DNA of 64,000 nt from Pedobacter sp. AJM (GTDB lineage: Bacteria > Bacteroidota > Bacteroidia > Sphingobacteriales > Sphingobacteriaceae). The DNA is taken from the NCBI RefSeq assembly GCF_002197755.1, contig NZ_NHOT01000001.1, forward strand, positions 558,001 through 622,000, written 5' to 3'. Position 1 is the stretch's first letter. Each line of letters opens with the position of its first letter. This document shows positions 26,065 to 34,584 of this stretch, piece after piece. Both the position numbers and the translations under genes were made by a program. The notes under the pieces were generated by a model, which saw only the letters and a list, made by a program, of their open reading frames with translations, was not told the origin of the DNA and did no database searches.

Positions 26065-26979
26065 ATGAATGTATTCAAAATATTCCCGGTTCTAGGACTT
26101 ATTCTTATAAGTATAACTGCAGGTGCCCAGAAAAAATATGTGCTCAGGCAAAACTTTCCTATCGGAAAAAAATATGATTTCACCTTGATTTCCGATCAGG
26201 TGATTAACCAGAAAATGGCCGGACACAGCATCAACCTGAGCCAGAATATCGGCACAGATTACCTGTTCGATATCCGAAATGGCGAAGGGCAGGAGAAAAA
26301 TATCGAGGTGACTTATAAGCGTATTTTCATGAAATCTAAAGGAATGGGCAACCAGATGGAAATGGATTCTGAAGATGCTGACACGACTAAGGAAAATTCA
26401 TTTCGTGGCTTAAAGGATGCAACATTCCAGATGGTGATGTTGCCAAATGGTACCCTTAAATCGGTAAGCGGAACAGAACAAATGGTGAATACTATGGTTG
26501 AAAAGATGAAGGCAGACACGCTGATGAAGACCAAAATAAAAGCCAGTTTAAGTCAGCAGTTCAATGCAGAGGGAATGAAGCAAACGCTGGAATCTTCTCT
26601 TAAAATCTATCCGGATCAGCCGGTCAAAATTGGCGACAGCTGGACGGTTGACACCAGGATGCAGCTGACCATGCCGGTAGAAACCATTACACGGTATACC
26701 CTTAAGGACGTAAAGGATAATATTGCTATCCTGAATATTAACGGCACTTTAGTTTCAAAGGGCAGTTTTAAAAGTATGGGTAACACAATCGATACGGATT
26801 TAACCGGAACCAACGTTGGTGATGCCGAGCTTGATATTAAAACCGGCCTGATCCTTAAAAGTCATTTGCGGATGGAATTAACGGGTAAGATGCAAACAGG
26901 TGGTCAGAATATTGATTTTGAATTGCAGGGAATTAATAAAATTATGGGTAAGGAACAAGTAAACCCCACAGGTTTTTAA
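26065..26979 (+). CDS. DUF6263-like exported protein
   Basis: A 304-residue protein with a signal peptide (MNVFKIFPVLGLILISITAGAQ) and a beta-rich body that resembles the DUF6263 family of Bacteroidota, with the phrase KIGDSWTVDTRM and a terminal region with MELTGKM. It has no catalytic motif and is likely periplasmic or at the outer membrane. It lies 8 bases downstream of mtfA. Function unknown. Confidence 0.7.
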   Translation: MNVFKIFPVLGLILISITAGAQKKYVLRQNFPIGKKYDFTLISDQVINQKMAGHSINLSQNIGTDYLFDIRNGEGQEKNIEVTYKRIFMKSKGMGNQMEMDSEDADTTKENSFRGLKDATFQMVMLPNGTLKSVSGTEQMVNTMVEKMKADTLMKTKIKASLSQQFNAEGMKQTLESSLKIYPDQPVKIGDSWTVDTRMQLTMPVETITRYTLKDVKDNIAILNINGTLVSKGSFKSMGNTIDTDLTGTNVGDAELDIKTGLILKSHLRMELTGKMQTGGQNIDFELQGINKIMGKEQVNPTGF

Positions 26980-27014
26980 AACCGATGAGGTTTGGCGCAA
27001 AAGCCTTATCGAAA

Positions 27015-27125
27015 AATCGTCATTTCAAGGCGACCCTTCCAGTCCACAAAGCAATCTATTTTGTAAGAAAGATTGCTACACTCAAGCTTTAAATCCTGCC
27101 CTTCTGTTCGCAAGAACGAATTTAT
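27015..27125. repeat. Eroded intergenic repeat (CGTCATTTCAAGGCGAC, AGATTGCT)
   Basis: CGTCATTTCAAGGCGACCC and AGCAATCT with a downstream AGATTGCT at about 27020-27085 form a degenerate inverted element of the type found in Sphingobacteriaceae intergenic regions. It lies between convergent genes and carries no gene. Confidence 0.4.
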
Positions 27126-27159
27126 CCTTAAGTATTGCCAGTTGTTTTTATTTTAACGA

Positions 27160-28008
27160 TTACTTCCCGTAAAATTGCTTCATGTATCTTGCCGGGGTAT
27201 TGATTTTCGTAGCGTCTGAGAAATTTCCCATTGCCTCAATAACCTTAATTTTATCCAATGAAATGGTTGAACTGCCCTTATCCGTAATCAATAAACGATC
27301 AATTTGGTACTTATTTCCATCAATGTCATCTCCTGAAATGGTAATATCAGATTTCCCGGATAATGTAAGCGCTAATGATTTGTAGGAAGATGAAGTGCTT
27401 CTGAACTCAACATCCATCATGTTTAGCTTCAGTTCATTCACTTCATTATGGCTTAAGGAGAAGTCATTTACCTGATCACCATTTACATTTAATTGCGAAA
27501 TCTTCGTTTTCTGATCAAATGAAACACTGTTTATATTCTTTAGATCAAGGTCAAGCTGCTTGAGTTTTATATTCAGCTCCAGCTGCAAAACATCTGCAAC
27601 CGCAAGCTGATTAAATTTCGGTGCAAAAATCACCAGGTTTAAAACATACTTATCGTCGTCCTGATTTGCTTTTCTGGAAATATTCAACCTTCCATTGGCA
27701 TCAACAATGGCTTGATAATGTTGATCGTTATCCTCAGAAATTTTATACCCATATGCTGGGTTTTCTACTAAGGTCAGATTTAATATCGCCTTTTCTGAAC
27801 CATTGATGTTTATCAGGTTAAATGCCTGATCGATTTTATGCGATACGAATGCAGGTGTTTTAGTGTTAAAATGTGTTAAGCCTTCATTATTTTTAACGGC
27901 TTCATTTATTGTGATATAATTTACTTTGACGTAGGTGGCAATCACCAAAATGGGAACAATAATCAGCAATGCTGCAAGCGCGATTAATAATTTATTACTT
28001 GTTTTCAT
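27160..28008 (-). CDS. Exported GIN-like beta-helical protein of a YtrA-type operon
   Basis: I use the ATG at 28008 (MKTSNKLLIALAALLIIVPILVIATYV), which starts a signal/anchor and leaves 4 bases to the GntR gene; upstream start codons would overlap that gene. The 282-residue product is beta-rich with a run of LNVNGDQVN and LTLSGKSDITISG, as in GIN-type (head domain of trimeric autotransporter adhesin, DUF2807) proteins. It is the fourth gene of the ABC/GntR unit. Similar proteins are linked to such operons in Bacteroidota, with unknown role. Confidence 0.65.
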   Translation of the reverse strand: MKTSNKLLIALAALLIIVPILVIATYVKVNYITINEAVKNNEGLTHFNTKTPAFVSHKIDQAFNLININGSEKAILNLTLVENPAYGYKISEDNDQHYQAIVDANGRLNISRKANQDDDKYVLNLVIFAPKFNQLAVADVLQLELNIKLKQLDLDLKNINSVSFDQKTKISQLNVNGDQVNDFSLSHNEVNELKLNMMDVEFRSTSSSYKSLALTLSGKSDITISGDDIDGNKYQIDRLLITDKGSSTISLDKIKVIEAMGNFSDATKINTPARYMKQFYGK

Positions 28009-28012
28009 AATT

Positions 28013-28387
28013 CTAAGCGTTAAAATTTTCATTAACAAAAGTTTCATATTTACGTTGCAGTTCATCAAAGCTGATGTTTAACAAGTAAATATTTCGGAAT
28101 AAAACGGGTAGCTCATCATCTATAAAATGTGCTTTTCTAAAATCTTTTACTTGGTCTATGGCCTTCTCCGCTACAAAAAAACCTATTCCCCTTTTATTAC
28201 TGATGATATTTTTAGTTTGTAATAATTCATATGTGCGCATAATGGTATTCGGGTTCACTTCCAGTTCAACCGCCATTTCCCTCACCGATGGTATTTTTTC
28301 TTCAGCCTTCCATTTTTCCAGCAAAATATGCTCGCAAACATAATCTGCTATTTGCAGGTATATTGCCTTATTATCTCTAAATTCCAT
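28013..28387 (-). CDS. GntR-family regulator, YtrA subfamily
   Basis: A 124-residue regulator starting at 28387 (MEFRDNKAIYLQIADYVCEHIL); an upstream frame extension reaches into the permease gene. It has the winged helix-turn-helix of GntR (SVREMAVELEVNPNTIMRTYELLQ at about 36-58) and only a short C-terminal tail, as YtrA-type regulators do. Such proteins repress ABC-transporter operons in which they reside. It sits third, after ATPase and permease, and a fitting palindrome lies at 30055-30074. Confidence 0.88.
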   Translation of the reverse strand: MEFRDNKAIYLQIADYVCEHILLEKWKAEEKIPSVREMAVELEVNPNTIMRTYELLQTKNIISNKRGIGFFVAEKAIDQVKDFRKAHFIDDELPVLFRNIYLLNISFDELQRKYETFVNENFNA

Positions 28388-28404
28388 ATGTATACCTTTT
28401 AATG

Positions 28405-29214
28405 TTAAACTTCTTTCTCTTTCAGGCGGATGTAAGTGATGAACCATAAAACCAGGGTAATAATGGCACTCACCAGAAATATCCAGGTCAGCACATCAAT
28501 CTCTTTAATATGAAGATTAATCCTTGTCATATTCCTGGTAAGTAAGTCACCGGTTTTATAAATCAGGTAACCACCTGCATAGGTAAAAACCACAACTGAA
28601 ACAGCTGTTTTAATATAATGGAAGCGGTTAAAGTAAATGGAACCTAAAAGAAAAAGACTTATAACTAAAAATGGAAACGCAAAGAAAGCACTGCAATATT
28701 TAAGGTATTTTTGATCACTCATCACCTGATCAAAAAGGCCATCTGTCATTTTCAATGGTGTTTTTATGTCTGCAGCAGATTTAAAGGCCGACAGGTTGGC
28801 GTTCAGGTATTTCACAAAACCCAGATCAATCAGATAAAAAACCAGTAAATACCCAAACAAGGTTACCACTACGGTATAAAAAATGCCGACCATGAATTTT
28901 TCAAAGGTTGAAGCCGGGATCATCAGTTCATGTATGGCTCTTGATTTCTGACCAAAATTATTAAAGTAAGTACTGGAAGTGATACTGATGAACAGAAAGC
29001 CCAGCATCAGAAAAAGGCCGTATCTGAAACGCATATCTAGATTGCCATCATGATCAAGAATATTATGATCTCCAGTAGATGGGATAAAATAAGAATAAAA
29101 GGCAAATATGATTCCGGCCAGCACAATCAGCGTTCCCAAATAAATTTTCCCAAAATCCATCCATTGTCTTTTTACCAGTAATCCGAACCGGTTAAAGTTG
29201 AAGGTATTGCTCAT
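28405..29214 (-). CDS. ABC transporter permease-like membrane protein
   Basis: A 269-residue protein with about six membrane segments (starting at about residues 20-42 and ending at about 240-262) and no ATPase motif. It lies 6 bases downstream of the ATPase gene and just before the GntR gene, the usual place for the permease of a YtrA-type exporter. The substrate is unknown; such operons often respond to cell-wall stress or antibiotics (family knowledge). Confidence 0.8.
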   Translation of the reverse strand: MSNTFNFNRFGLLVKRQWMDFGKIYLGTLIVLAGIIFAFYSYFIPSTGDHNILDHDGNLDMRFRYGLFLMLGFLFISITSSTYFNNFGQKSRAIHELMIPASTFEKFMVGIFYTVVVTLFGYLLVFYLIDLGFVKYLNANLSAFKSAADIKTPLKMTDGLFDQVMSDQKYLKYCSAFFAFPFLVISLFLLGSIYFNRFHYIKTAVSVVVFTYAGGYLIYKTGDLLTRNMTRINLHIKEIDVLTWIFLVSAIITLVLWFITYIRLKEKEV

Positions 29215-29220
29215 AGGTAC

Positions 29221-30048
29221 TTAATTAAAATAAGGTTTAAATTTTGTTTTCTCGGTCAGTATAGCATTAAACAGCAGTTCAAGGTCGAGCTTGCTCTCTT
29301 CCTGGTGATAATTTGGCATTACGGCATTATATCCTGACAATGAGGGCTCAGCATAAATAATGCTGTCATCAACCAATTTGATTTTCTTGAAAGTTAGTTT
29401 TTCCGTAATTTCTTCTACTGAAGCATGTAAAGCGATGTTGTTTTCATCCAGCATCATCACCGTATCAATTAAATTATCCAGATCCCTCACCTGATGCGTG
29501 GAAATAATGATGCAGCAATCGTCCGTTAAGGCTGAAGCCATTATTTTTCTGAACTGTGCCTTCGAAGGAATATCCAGTCCATTTGTAGGCTCATCCATGA
29601 TAATCAGTTTGGCTTGTGTAGCCAATGCAAATGCAATAATGACCTTTTTCTTTTGTCCGTAACTCATGTGAATGAGTTTCTGATTTACCGGGATATCAAA
29701 TTCTTTAATCAACTCAGTAAAATAATCATGATTAAATTTTTTATAAAATGGAGCATTGGCATTGACATAAGCATCAATTTTAACGGCAGGCAAATAAAAC
29801 TCCTCCGGAATGAAGCAAATTTGTTCAAGCATAGCCGGTGTTCTTTTAGCCGGATTAAATCCAAAAACATCCAGCGTACCACTTTGCGCATAAACCAGGC
29901 CTGCCAGATTTTTCAATAAACTCGATTTGCCAGCGCCATTTTTGCCAAGCAAACCATAAATATGACCAGCATGCAACTGGAAACTGATGTTTTTGAATAA
30001 TGGACCATTTTTGCCATATCCAAAATGAAGATTGTTAACTTTTATCAT
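29221..30048 (-). CDS. ABC transporter ATP-binding protein
   Basis: The ATG at 30048 (MIKVNNLHFGYGKNG) begins the nucleotide-binding domain; earlier codons up to 30105 would overlap the operator. The 275-residue protein has Walker A GKNGAGKS at 35-42, the signature variant MSYGQKKK, Walker B LIIMDEPTNGLD, and the H-loop in STHQVRD. It powers the membrane protein encoded next. First gene of the four-gene unit ATPase, permease, GntR, GIN-like. Confidence 0.93.
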   Translation of the reverse strand: MIKVNNLHFGYGKNGPLFKNISFQLHAGHIYGLLGKNGAGKSSLLKNLAGLVYAQSGTLDVFGFNPAKRTPAMLEQICFIPEEFYLPAVKIDAYVNANAPFYKKFNHDYFTELIKEFDIPVNQKLIHMSYGQKKKVIIAFALATQAKLIIMDEPTNGLDIPSKAQFRKIMASALTDDCCIIISTHQVRDLDNLIDTVMMLDENNIALHASVEEITEKLTFKKIKLVDDSIIYAEPSLSGYNAVMPNYHQEESKLDLELLFNAILTEKTKFKPYFN

Positions 30049-30054
30049 ACTTAC

Positions 30055-30074
30055 TGTATTAGTTAAATAATACA
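30055..30074 (-). promoter_or_regulatory. Putative GntR/YtrA operator
   Basis: TGTATTA (30055-30061) and TAATACA (30068-30074) form a perfect 7-base inverted repeat with a 6-base spacer, just upstream of the ATPase start. YtrA-type regulators bind such GTATTA-N6-TAATAC sites, so self-repression of the operon is likely. Confidence 0.6.
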
Positions 30075-30226
30075 CTAATCTAAAGTTGATTTCTGATATC
30101 TCCAAATTTTTTATTTTTTTATTTACAGAGACCGTTTATAACTTGTTTGTAAAATGCACGAAAAGCTCTTTTATATTAAAACATGATCCATATAGAGATT
30201 GTATCTTTAACAGTAACGCAATAATC

Positions 30227-30625
30227 ATGGATACAAAACAGGCTTATTTATTAAGCAGAATGGCAATCGGATTAAGCTTTTTCGGACACGGGCTGGTTCG
30301 TTTACCAAAACTTGATGGTTTTAGCCACTGGATGATGGAACAATTTTCTAAATCATGGCTGCCTGAAGCTTTGGTATTGCCTTTTAGCTACGCCCTACCC
30401 TTACTGGAATTTGCATCAGGACTAATGATTTTAACCGGATTGTTCACCAGGCAGGGATTACTGTTAGCCGGAGCCGTTTCGCTGGCCCTTATTTTTGGCA
30501 CCACCATGATCGAAAATTGGGAAGCCTTGCCTTCACAGCTCATGCACATTGCCTTCTTATCTGTGTTACTGGCTTACTTACCACACAACAGTTATGCAAT
30601 TGATCAAATGATAAAAAAAAGATAA
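30227..30625 (+). CDS. DoxX-family membrane protein
   Basis: I start at the ATG at 30227 (MDTKQAYLLSRMAIGLSFFGHGLVRL); the longer frame from 30086 has an untypical polar N-terminus. The 132-residue protein has four membrane segments and the DoxX pattern with an early GHG and the LPLLEFASGLMILTG phrase. Family members are linked to redox or quinone-associated functions but are poorly defined. Its stop overlaps the start of the aldo-keto reductase by one base. Confidence 0.82.
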   Translation: MDTKQAYLLSRMAIGLSFFGHGLVRLPKLDGFSHWMMEQFSKSWLPEALVLPFSYALPLLEFASGLMILTGLFTRQGLLLAGAVSLALIFGTTMIENWEALPSQLMHIAFLSVLLAYLPHNSYAIDQMIKKR

Positions 30626-31614
30626 TGGAATATAGAAAAATAGGAAAATCAGATTTAGAACTTTCAGTAATTACTTTTGGCGCATGGGCCGCAGGTGGGT
30701 GGATGTGGGGCAGCACAGACCGCAACGATGCCATTAACGCCATTAAAGCTTCTTACGATTTAGGTGTAACTTCTATTGATACCGCTCCGATTTACGGTCA
30801 GGGTGATAGTGAACAAATTGTTGGCGATGCCATTAAAGGAATTTCCAGAGATAAACTGCAGATTGTAACCAAATTTGGTATGCGCTGGGATTTAGCCAAA
30901 GGCGATTTTGGTTTCAAAAGTAAAAACAATGAGGGCAAAGACATTGATATTTATAAATATGCAGGTAAGGAAAGTATAATTTATGAATGTGAGCAATCTT
31001 TAAAACGGTTGGGAACAGATTATATTGATTTGTACCAGATTCACTGGCCGGATGTAACCACGCCCATCAGCGAAACTTTTGAGGCCGTGAGCAGGTTAAT
31101 GGAACAGGGAAAAGTGCGTTATGCAGGGGTTTGCAATTATAATGCAGCACAGCTGAAGGAGGCTGACCAAACTTTAGAGATTATTTCCAACCAGATTCCG
31201 TTTAGTATGGTCAACCGCGGCGTTGAAGATGAAACAGTTCCCTACTGCATTGAAAATAATAAATCTGTTTTGGCTTATAGCCCGATGGAACGTGGTTTGC
31301 TGACCGGAAAAATTACACCGGGTTATCAGTTTGAAGAAGGCGATCACCGGAAGGACGTTAAATTTTTTACGGATGAAAACATTGAAAAAACAAATGCTTT
31401 TTTAAATAAGATTAAGCCCCTGGCCGATGAAAAAAATGCGTCACTTTCTCAGTTGGTTTTAAGGTGGACAGTGGAGCGTCCAGGGATAACCATTGCTTTG
31501 GTTGGGGCCAGAAATGCCAAACAATCCGTTCAGAATGCTGAAGCTATCAATGTGAAGTTATCAGCAGATGAAATTCAGCTGATCAACACAGAACTGAAAA
31601 GCGCAGGTTTTTAA
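30625..31614 (+). CDS. Aldo/keto reductase
   Basis: A 329-residue TIM-barrel NADPH oxidoreductase with the catalytic residues in SIDTAPIYGQG (Asp, Tyr), IVTKFGM (Lys) and YQIHWPD (His), and the C-terminal cofactor region ALVGARNAKQSVQNAEA. Substrate unknown; in the AKR11/YajO-like group such enzymes reduce aldehydes. Translationally coupled to the DoxX gene (TAATG). Confidence 0.92.
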   Translation: MEYRKIGKSDLELSVITFGAWAAGGWMWGSTDRNDAINAIKASYDLGVTSIDTAPIYGQGDSEQIVGDAIKGISRDKLQIVTKFGMRWDLAKGDFGFKSKNNEGKDIDIYKYAGKESIIYECEQSLKRLGTDYIDLYQIHWPDVTTPISETFEAVSRLMEQGKVRYAGVCNYNAAQLKEADQTLEIISNQIPFSMVNRGVEDETVPYCIENNKSVLAYSPMERGLLTGKITPGYQFEEGDHRKDVKFFTDENIEKTNAFLNKIKPLADEKNASLSQLVLRWTVERPGITIALVGARNAKQSVQNAEAINVKLSADEIQLINTELKSAGF

Positions 31615-31713
31615 GTTCATCAACGCAACGCATGTAAAGGGAAAGCAAAATAGGCAGATAAATCTAAATTTTTATGTCTCCCTTTTTAATTTACGTTATA
31701 ATATCATATTAAT

Positions 31714-32793
31714 ATGTCAAAATTATTTTCTCCTTTCACCATAAAGGATGTTACGTTTAAAAATAGAATTGTGATCTCGCCCATGTGTCAGTATTCGGCA
31801 GTGGATGGTTTTGCCAACGACTGGCATTTGGTGCACTTGGGCAGTCGTGCGGTAGGTGGTGCAGGTTTGATTATTCAGGAAGCCTCGGCTGTAACACCTG
31901 AAGGCAGAATTACACATGCTGATTTAGGCATCTGGAAAGATGATCATGTAGAAAAACTAAAACAGATTGTTTCTTTCATTCATGAAAATGGTGCAATTGC
32001 CGGGATTCAACTGGCACATGCCGGCCGGAAAGCAAGTTGTGATTTACCCTGGAACGGTGGTGAACAACTGGCGGCAGGCGAAAACAGCTGGAAAACAGTT
32101 GGGCCTTCACCCATTCCTTTTAAACCGGGGCAGGTTGCGCCACATGAGCTGAGTATTCCTGAGATCCAGGAAATTGTTTTTGCTTTCCGGGCTGCGGCAA
32201 AACGGGCACTTGATGCGGGCTATAAGGTGGTGGAAATCCATGCGGCACATGGTTATTTATTGCATGAGTTTTTTAGCCCGATCAGCAATAAACGTACAGA
32301 TGTATATGGTGGAAGTTTCGAAAACCGCATTCGTTTGGTTATTGATGTGGTAGAAGCCGTACAATCTGTCTGGCCGGAAACTTTACCATTATTCGTACGC
32401 ATTTCTGCCACCGACTGGACAGAAAACGGATGGAATGAAAATGATTCTTTACAGTTATCAGCCGTATTAAAAGATCGGGGTGTAGATTTAATCGATACCT
32501 CGTCGGGAGGAAATGTACCAGATGCAGTTATCCCTGCCGGGCCAAACTATCAGGTGCCTTTTGCAGATCAGATCAGGAATAAAATCGGTATTTATACCGG
32601 TGCTGTAGGTGTAATTGTGGATGCCCATCAGGCTGAAGAAATTTTACAGGAAGGCAAAGCCGATTTGATTTTCATCGCCAGGGAATCTTTACGTGATGCT
32701 TATTTTCCTACACATGCCGCTCAGATTCTGGGTGATGATGTGGAATGGCCGAATCAGTATGTACGGGCCAAAAGAGAAACCTTTAAAAAGTAA
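31714..32793 (+). CDS. Old yellow enzyme family NADPH dehydrogenase (NamA/YqjM type)
   Basis: A 359-residue flavoenzyme with the YqjM-type N-terminus SPMCQYSAVDGFANDWHLVHLGSRA (conserved Cys and Tyr), the flavin-binding GIQLAHAGRKAS, and HAAHGYLLHEFFSPISNKRTDVYGGSFENR (catalytic His pair). These enzymes reduce activated double bonds. It stands 99 bases downstream of the aldo-keto reductase and may share its transcript. A hairpin follows before the convergent GapN-like gene. Confidence 0.93.
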   Translation: MSKLFSPFTIKDVTFKNRIVISPMCQYSAVDGFANDWHLVHLGSRAVGGAGLIIQEASAVTPEGRITHADLGIWKDDHVEKLKQIVSFIHENGAIAGIQLAHAGRKASCDLPWNGGEQLAAGENSWKTVGPSPIPFKPGQVAPHELSIPEIQEIVFAFRAAAKRALDAGYKVVEIHAAHGYLLHEFFSPISNKRTDVYGGSFENRIRLVIDVVEAVQSVWPETLPLFVRISATDWTENGWNENDSLQLSAVLKDRGVDLIDTSSGGNVPDAVIPAGPNYQVPFADQIRNKIGIYTGAVGVIVDAHQAEEILQEGKADLIFIARESLRDAYFPTHAAQILGDDVEWPNQYVRAKRETFKK

Positions 32794-32870
32794 GTACCAT
32801 ATGAAATGAATAGCTTTGACAGCCTTTATTAGCAAATCCTTATAAAAGTTGTCAAAACTAAGATCTTTAA

Positions 32871-32917
32871 AACTGACGAAGTCTTGCTGAGCACTCGCTT
32901 TTGAGACTTCGCCAGTT
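32871..32917. terminator. Hairpin between convergent NADPH dehydrogenase and GapN-like genes
   Basis: AACTGACGAAGTCT (32871-32884) pairs with AGACTTCGCCAGTT (32904-32917), 13 of 14 positions. It could stop transcription from both sides. The same core, CTGACGAAGT, forms a hairpin at 5856-5898. Confidence 0.5.
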
Positions 32918-32928
32918 GGCTATTTAGC

Positions 32929-34554
32929 TTAAAAAATATATTTCGTACTTAAGAAATTGGAATCATTTCCATTTACAATCTCATTCAGTAATTTCTTGTT
33001 GTCATCCGTAAATTTGGTAGCCACCAATGAACGAATAGAAAAAGAACGCAAAGCATCAACTACAGAAAGCGTTCCCTCGGCACTGTCTTTTCTTCCTGTA
33101 AAAGGAAATGCATCCGGCCCACGCTGGCACTGGCAGTTAATGTTCACTCTACTCACCTGGTTTACCAAAGGATCAATCAGTGAAGAAATCACCGCAGCAT
33201 TATTACTGAAAATACTCACTTGCTGTCCGTGTGGCGATCCAATTAAGTATTCAATAGGCTCTTCCAGATCATCAAATGGAACCACCGGCACAATCGGACC
33301 AAACTGTTCTTCACGATATAATTTCATATTGCTGTTTACCGGATAAACAATTGCCGGATAAACGAACGTTTCGAAGGTTTGTCCGCCATTTTTGTTTACC
33401 ACTTTCGCTCCGTGTACAATGGCATCATCAATACATTCTTTCAGGTATTCAGGTTTATTTAACTCCGGAAGCGGGGTAAGATTTACACCTTTCTCCCAGG
33501 GCATTCCGAATTTCAGTTTCTCCACTTCTGCAGATAAACGTTTTAAAAATTCCTGTGCCAGGCTGCGGTGCACATATATAATTTTAAGTGCGGTACAACG
33601 CTGTCCGTTGAATGATAGAGCGCCAAGAACCGTTTCAGAAACGGCTAAATCCAGATCAGCATCTTTGGTGATAATGGCTGCATTTTTTGCATCTAAACCT
33701 AAAATTGCACGCAAACGATTCACTTTGGGATGCAATTTCTTCAGTTCATTAGCCACCTTACTTGAGCCGATCAAGGTTAATACATTAATTTTTCCCGACT
33801 TCATTAAACCCGGAACAATTGTATTTCCACGGCCATAAATGGTGTTTACCACCCCCTTTGGAAAACTAGACCGGAAAGCCTCCAATAAAGGATAATGCAA
33901 TAGGGTACCATGTTTAGGTGGTTTGAATAAAAGCGTATTGCCCATGATCAAAGCAGGAATCAGGGTCGTGAACGTTTCATTTAAGGGATAATTAAACGGG
34001 CCCATACAAAGCACCACGCCTAGTGGTGAACGGCGAACCTGTGCCACAATGCCTTGCTCAATCTCAAAACGGGAAGATTGACGGTCGATATCTTTCAGCG
34101 CATCAATCGTGGCATAGATGTATTCCACTGTACGGTCAAATTCTTTAACCGAATCGGCATAAGATTTACCGATTTCCCACATGATGAGTTTGGCAACAAT
34201 TTCTTTTTGCTCGATCATTTTGTGGGTAAAATTTTCTACGCAGGTGATGCGGTCAGCTACACTCATAGTTGGCCATTGTCCGCGGCCATTGTCGTAAGCC
34301 GCAACAGCAGCATCCAAGGCTTCGGTAGATTCTTTTTCCGTACAAACCGGAAAACTACCAATCCGCTTCCGCTGGTAACCTTCAGGCGTTTTTACGCAAA
34401 CCGGAGAGAAAACCTCGTTGAAAGGTCCGTTCCAGGTTTTCATTTCACCGTTCGACAGAAACGCTCTCTGATTAATTTCTTCTTTCAGCCTGAATTCATC
34501 CGGAATCTGGCTTTCTTCAACGAAAATACTTTCAAGATCTAGCATGGTGTTCAA
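32929..34554 (-). CDS. GapN-like NADP-dependent glyceraldehyde-3-phosphate dehydrogenase
   Basis: A 541-residue aldehyde dehydrogenase with the nucleophile Cys320 in SFNGQRCTALK and a long N-terminus (CPVCVK-like, 50-60). It resembles the Bacteroidota group annotated as non-phosphorylating NADP-GAPDH. The usual ELGGK motif with the general base is replaced by LGLDAKN (285-291), so the normal Glu is missing at that place; Asp288 lies two residues on. It is last in the galacturonate row, 30 bases after the transporter, and would turn glyceraldehyde 3-phosphate from KDPG aldolase into 3-phosphoglycerate with NADPH. Another aldehyde substrate is possible. Confidence 0.75.
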   Translation of the reverse strand: MNTMLDLESIFVEESQIPDEFRLKEEINQRAFLSNGEMKTWNGPFNEVFSPVCVKTPEGYQRKRIGSFPVCTEKESTEALDAAVAAYDNGRGQWPTMSVADRITCVENFTHKMIEQKEIVAKLIMWEIGKSYADSVKEFDRTVEYIYATIDALKDIDRQSSRFEIEQGIVAQVRRSPLGVVLCMGPFNYPLNETFTTLIPALIMGNTLLFKPPKHGTLLHYPLLEAFRSSFPKGVVNTIYGRGNTIVPGLMKSGKINVLTLIGSSKVANELKKLHPKVNRLRAILGLDAKNAAIITKDADLDLAVSETVLGALSFNGQRCTALKIIYVHRSLAQEFLKRLSAEVEKLKFGMPWEKGVNLTPLPELNKPEYLKECIDDAIVHGAKVVNKNGGQTFETFVYPAIVYPVNSNMKLYREEQFGPIVPVVPFDDLEEPIEYLIGSPHGQQVSIFSNNAAVISSLIDPLVNQVSRVNINCQCQRGPDAFPFTGRKDSAEGTLSVVDALRSFSIRSLVATKFTDDNKKLLNEIVNGNDSNFLSTKYIF

Positions 34555-34584
34555 TTGGTCATTTATTAAGATTTATAATTTAGT

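Noticed and set aside
33392..33838. A long frame antisense to the GapN-like gene
   Set aside because: The minus-strand aldehyde dehydrogenase covers it fully with clear motifs; the antisense frame has no recognisable domain or promoter.
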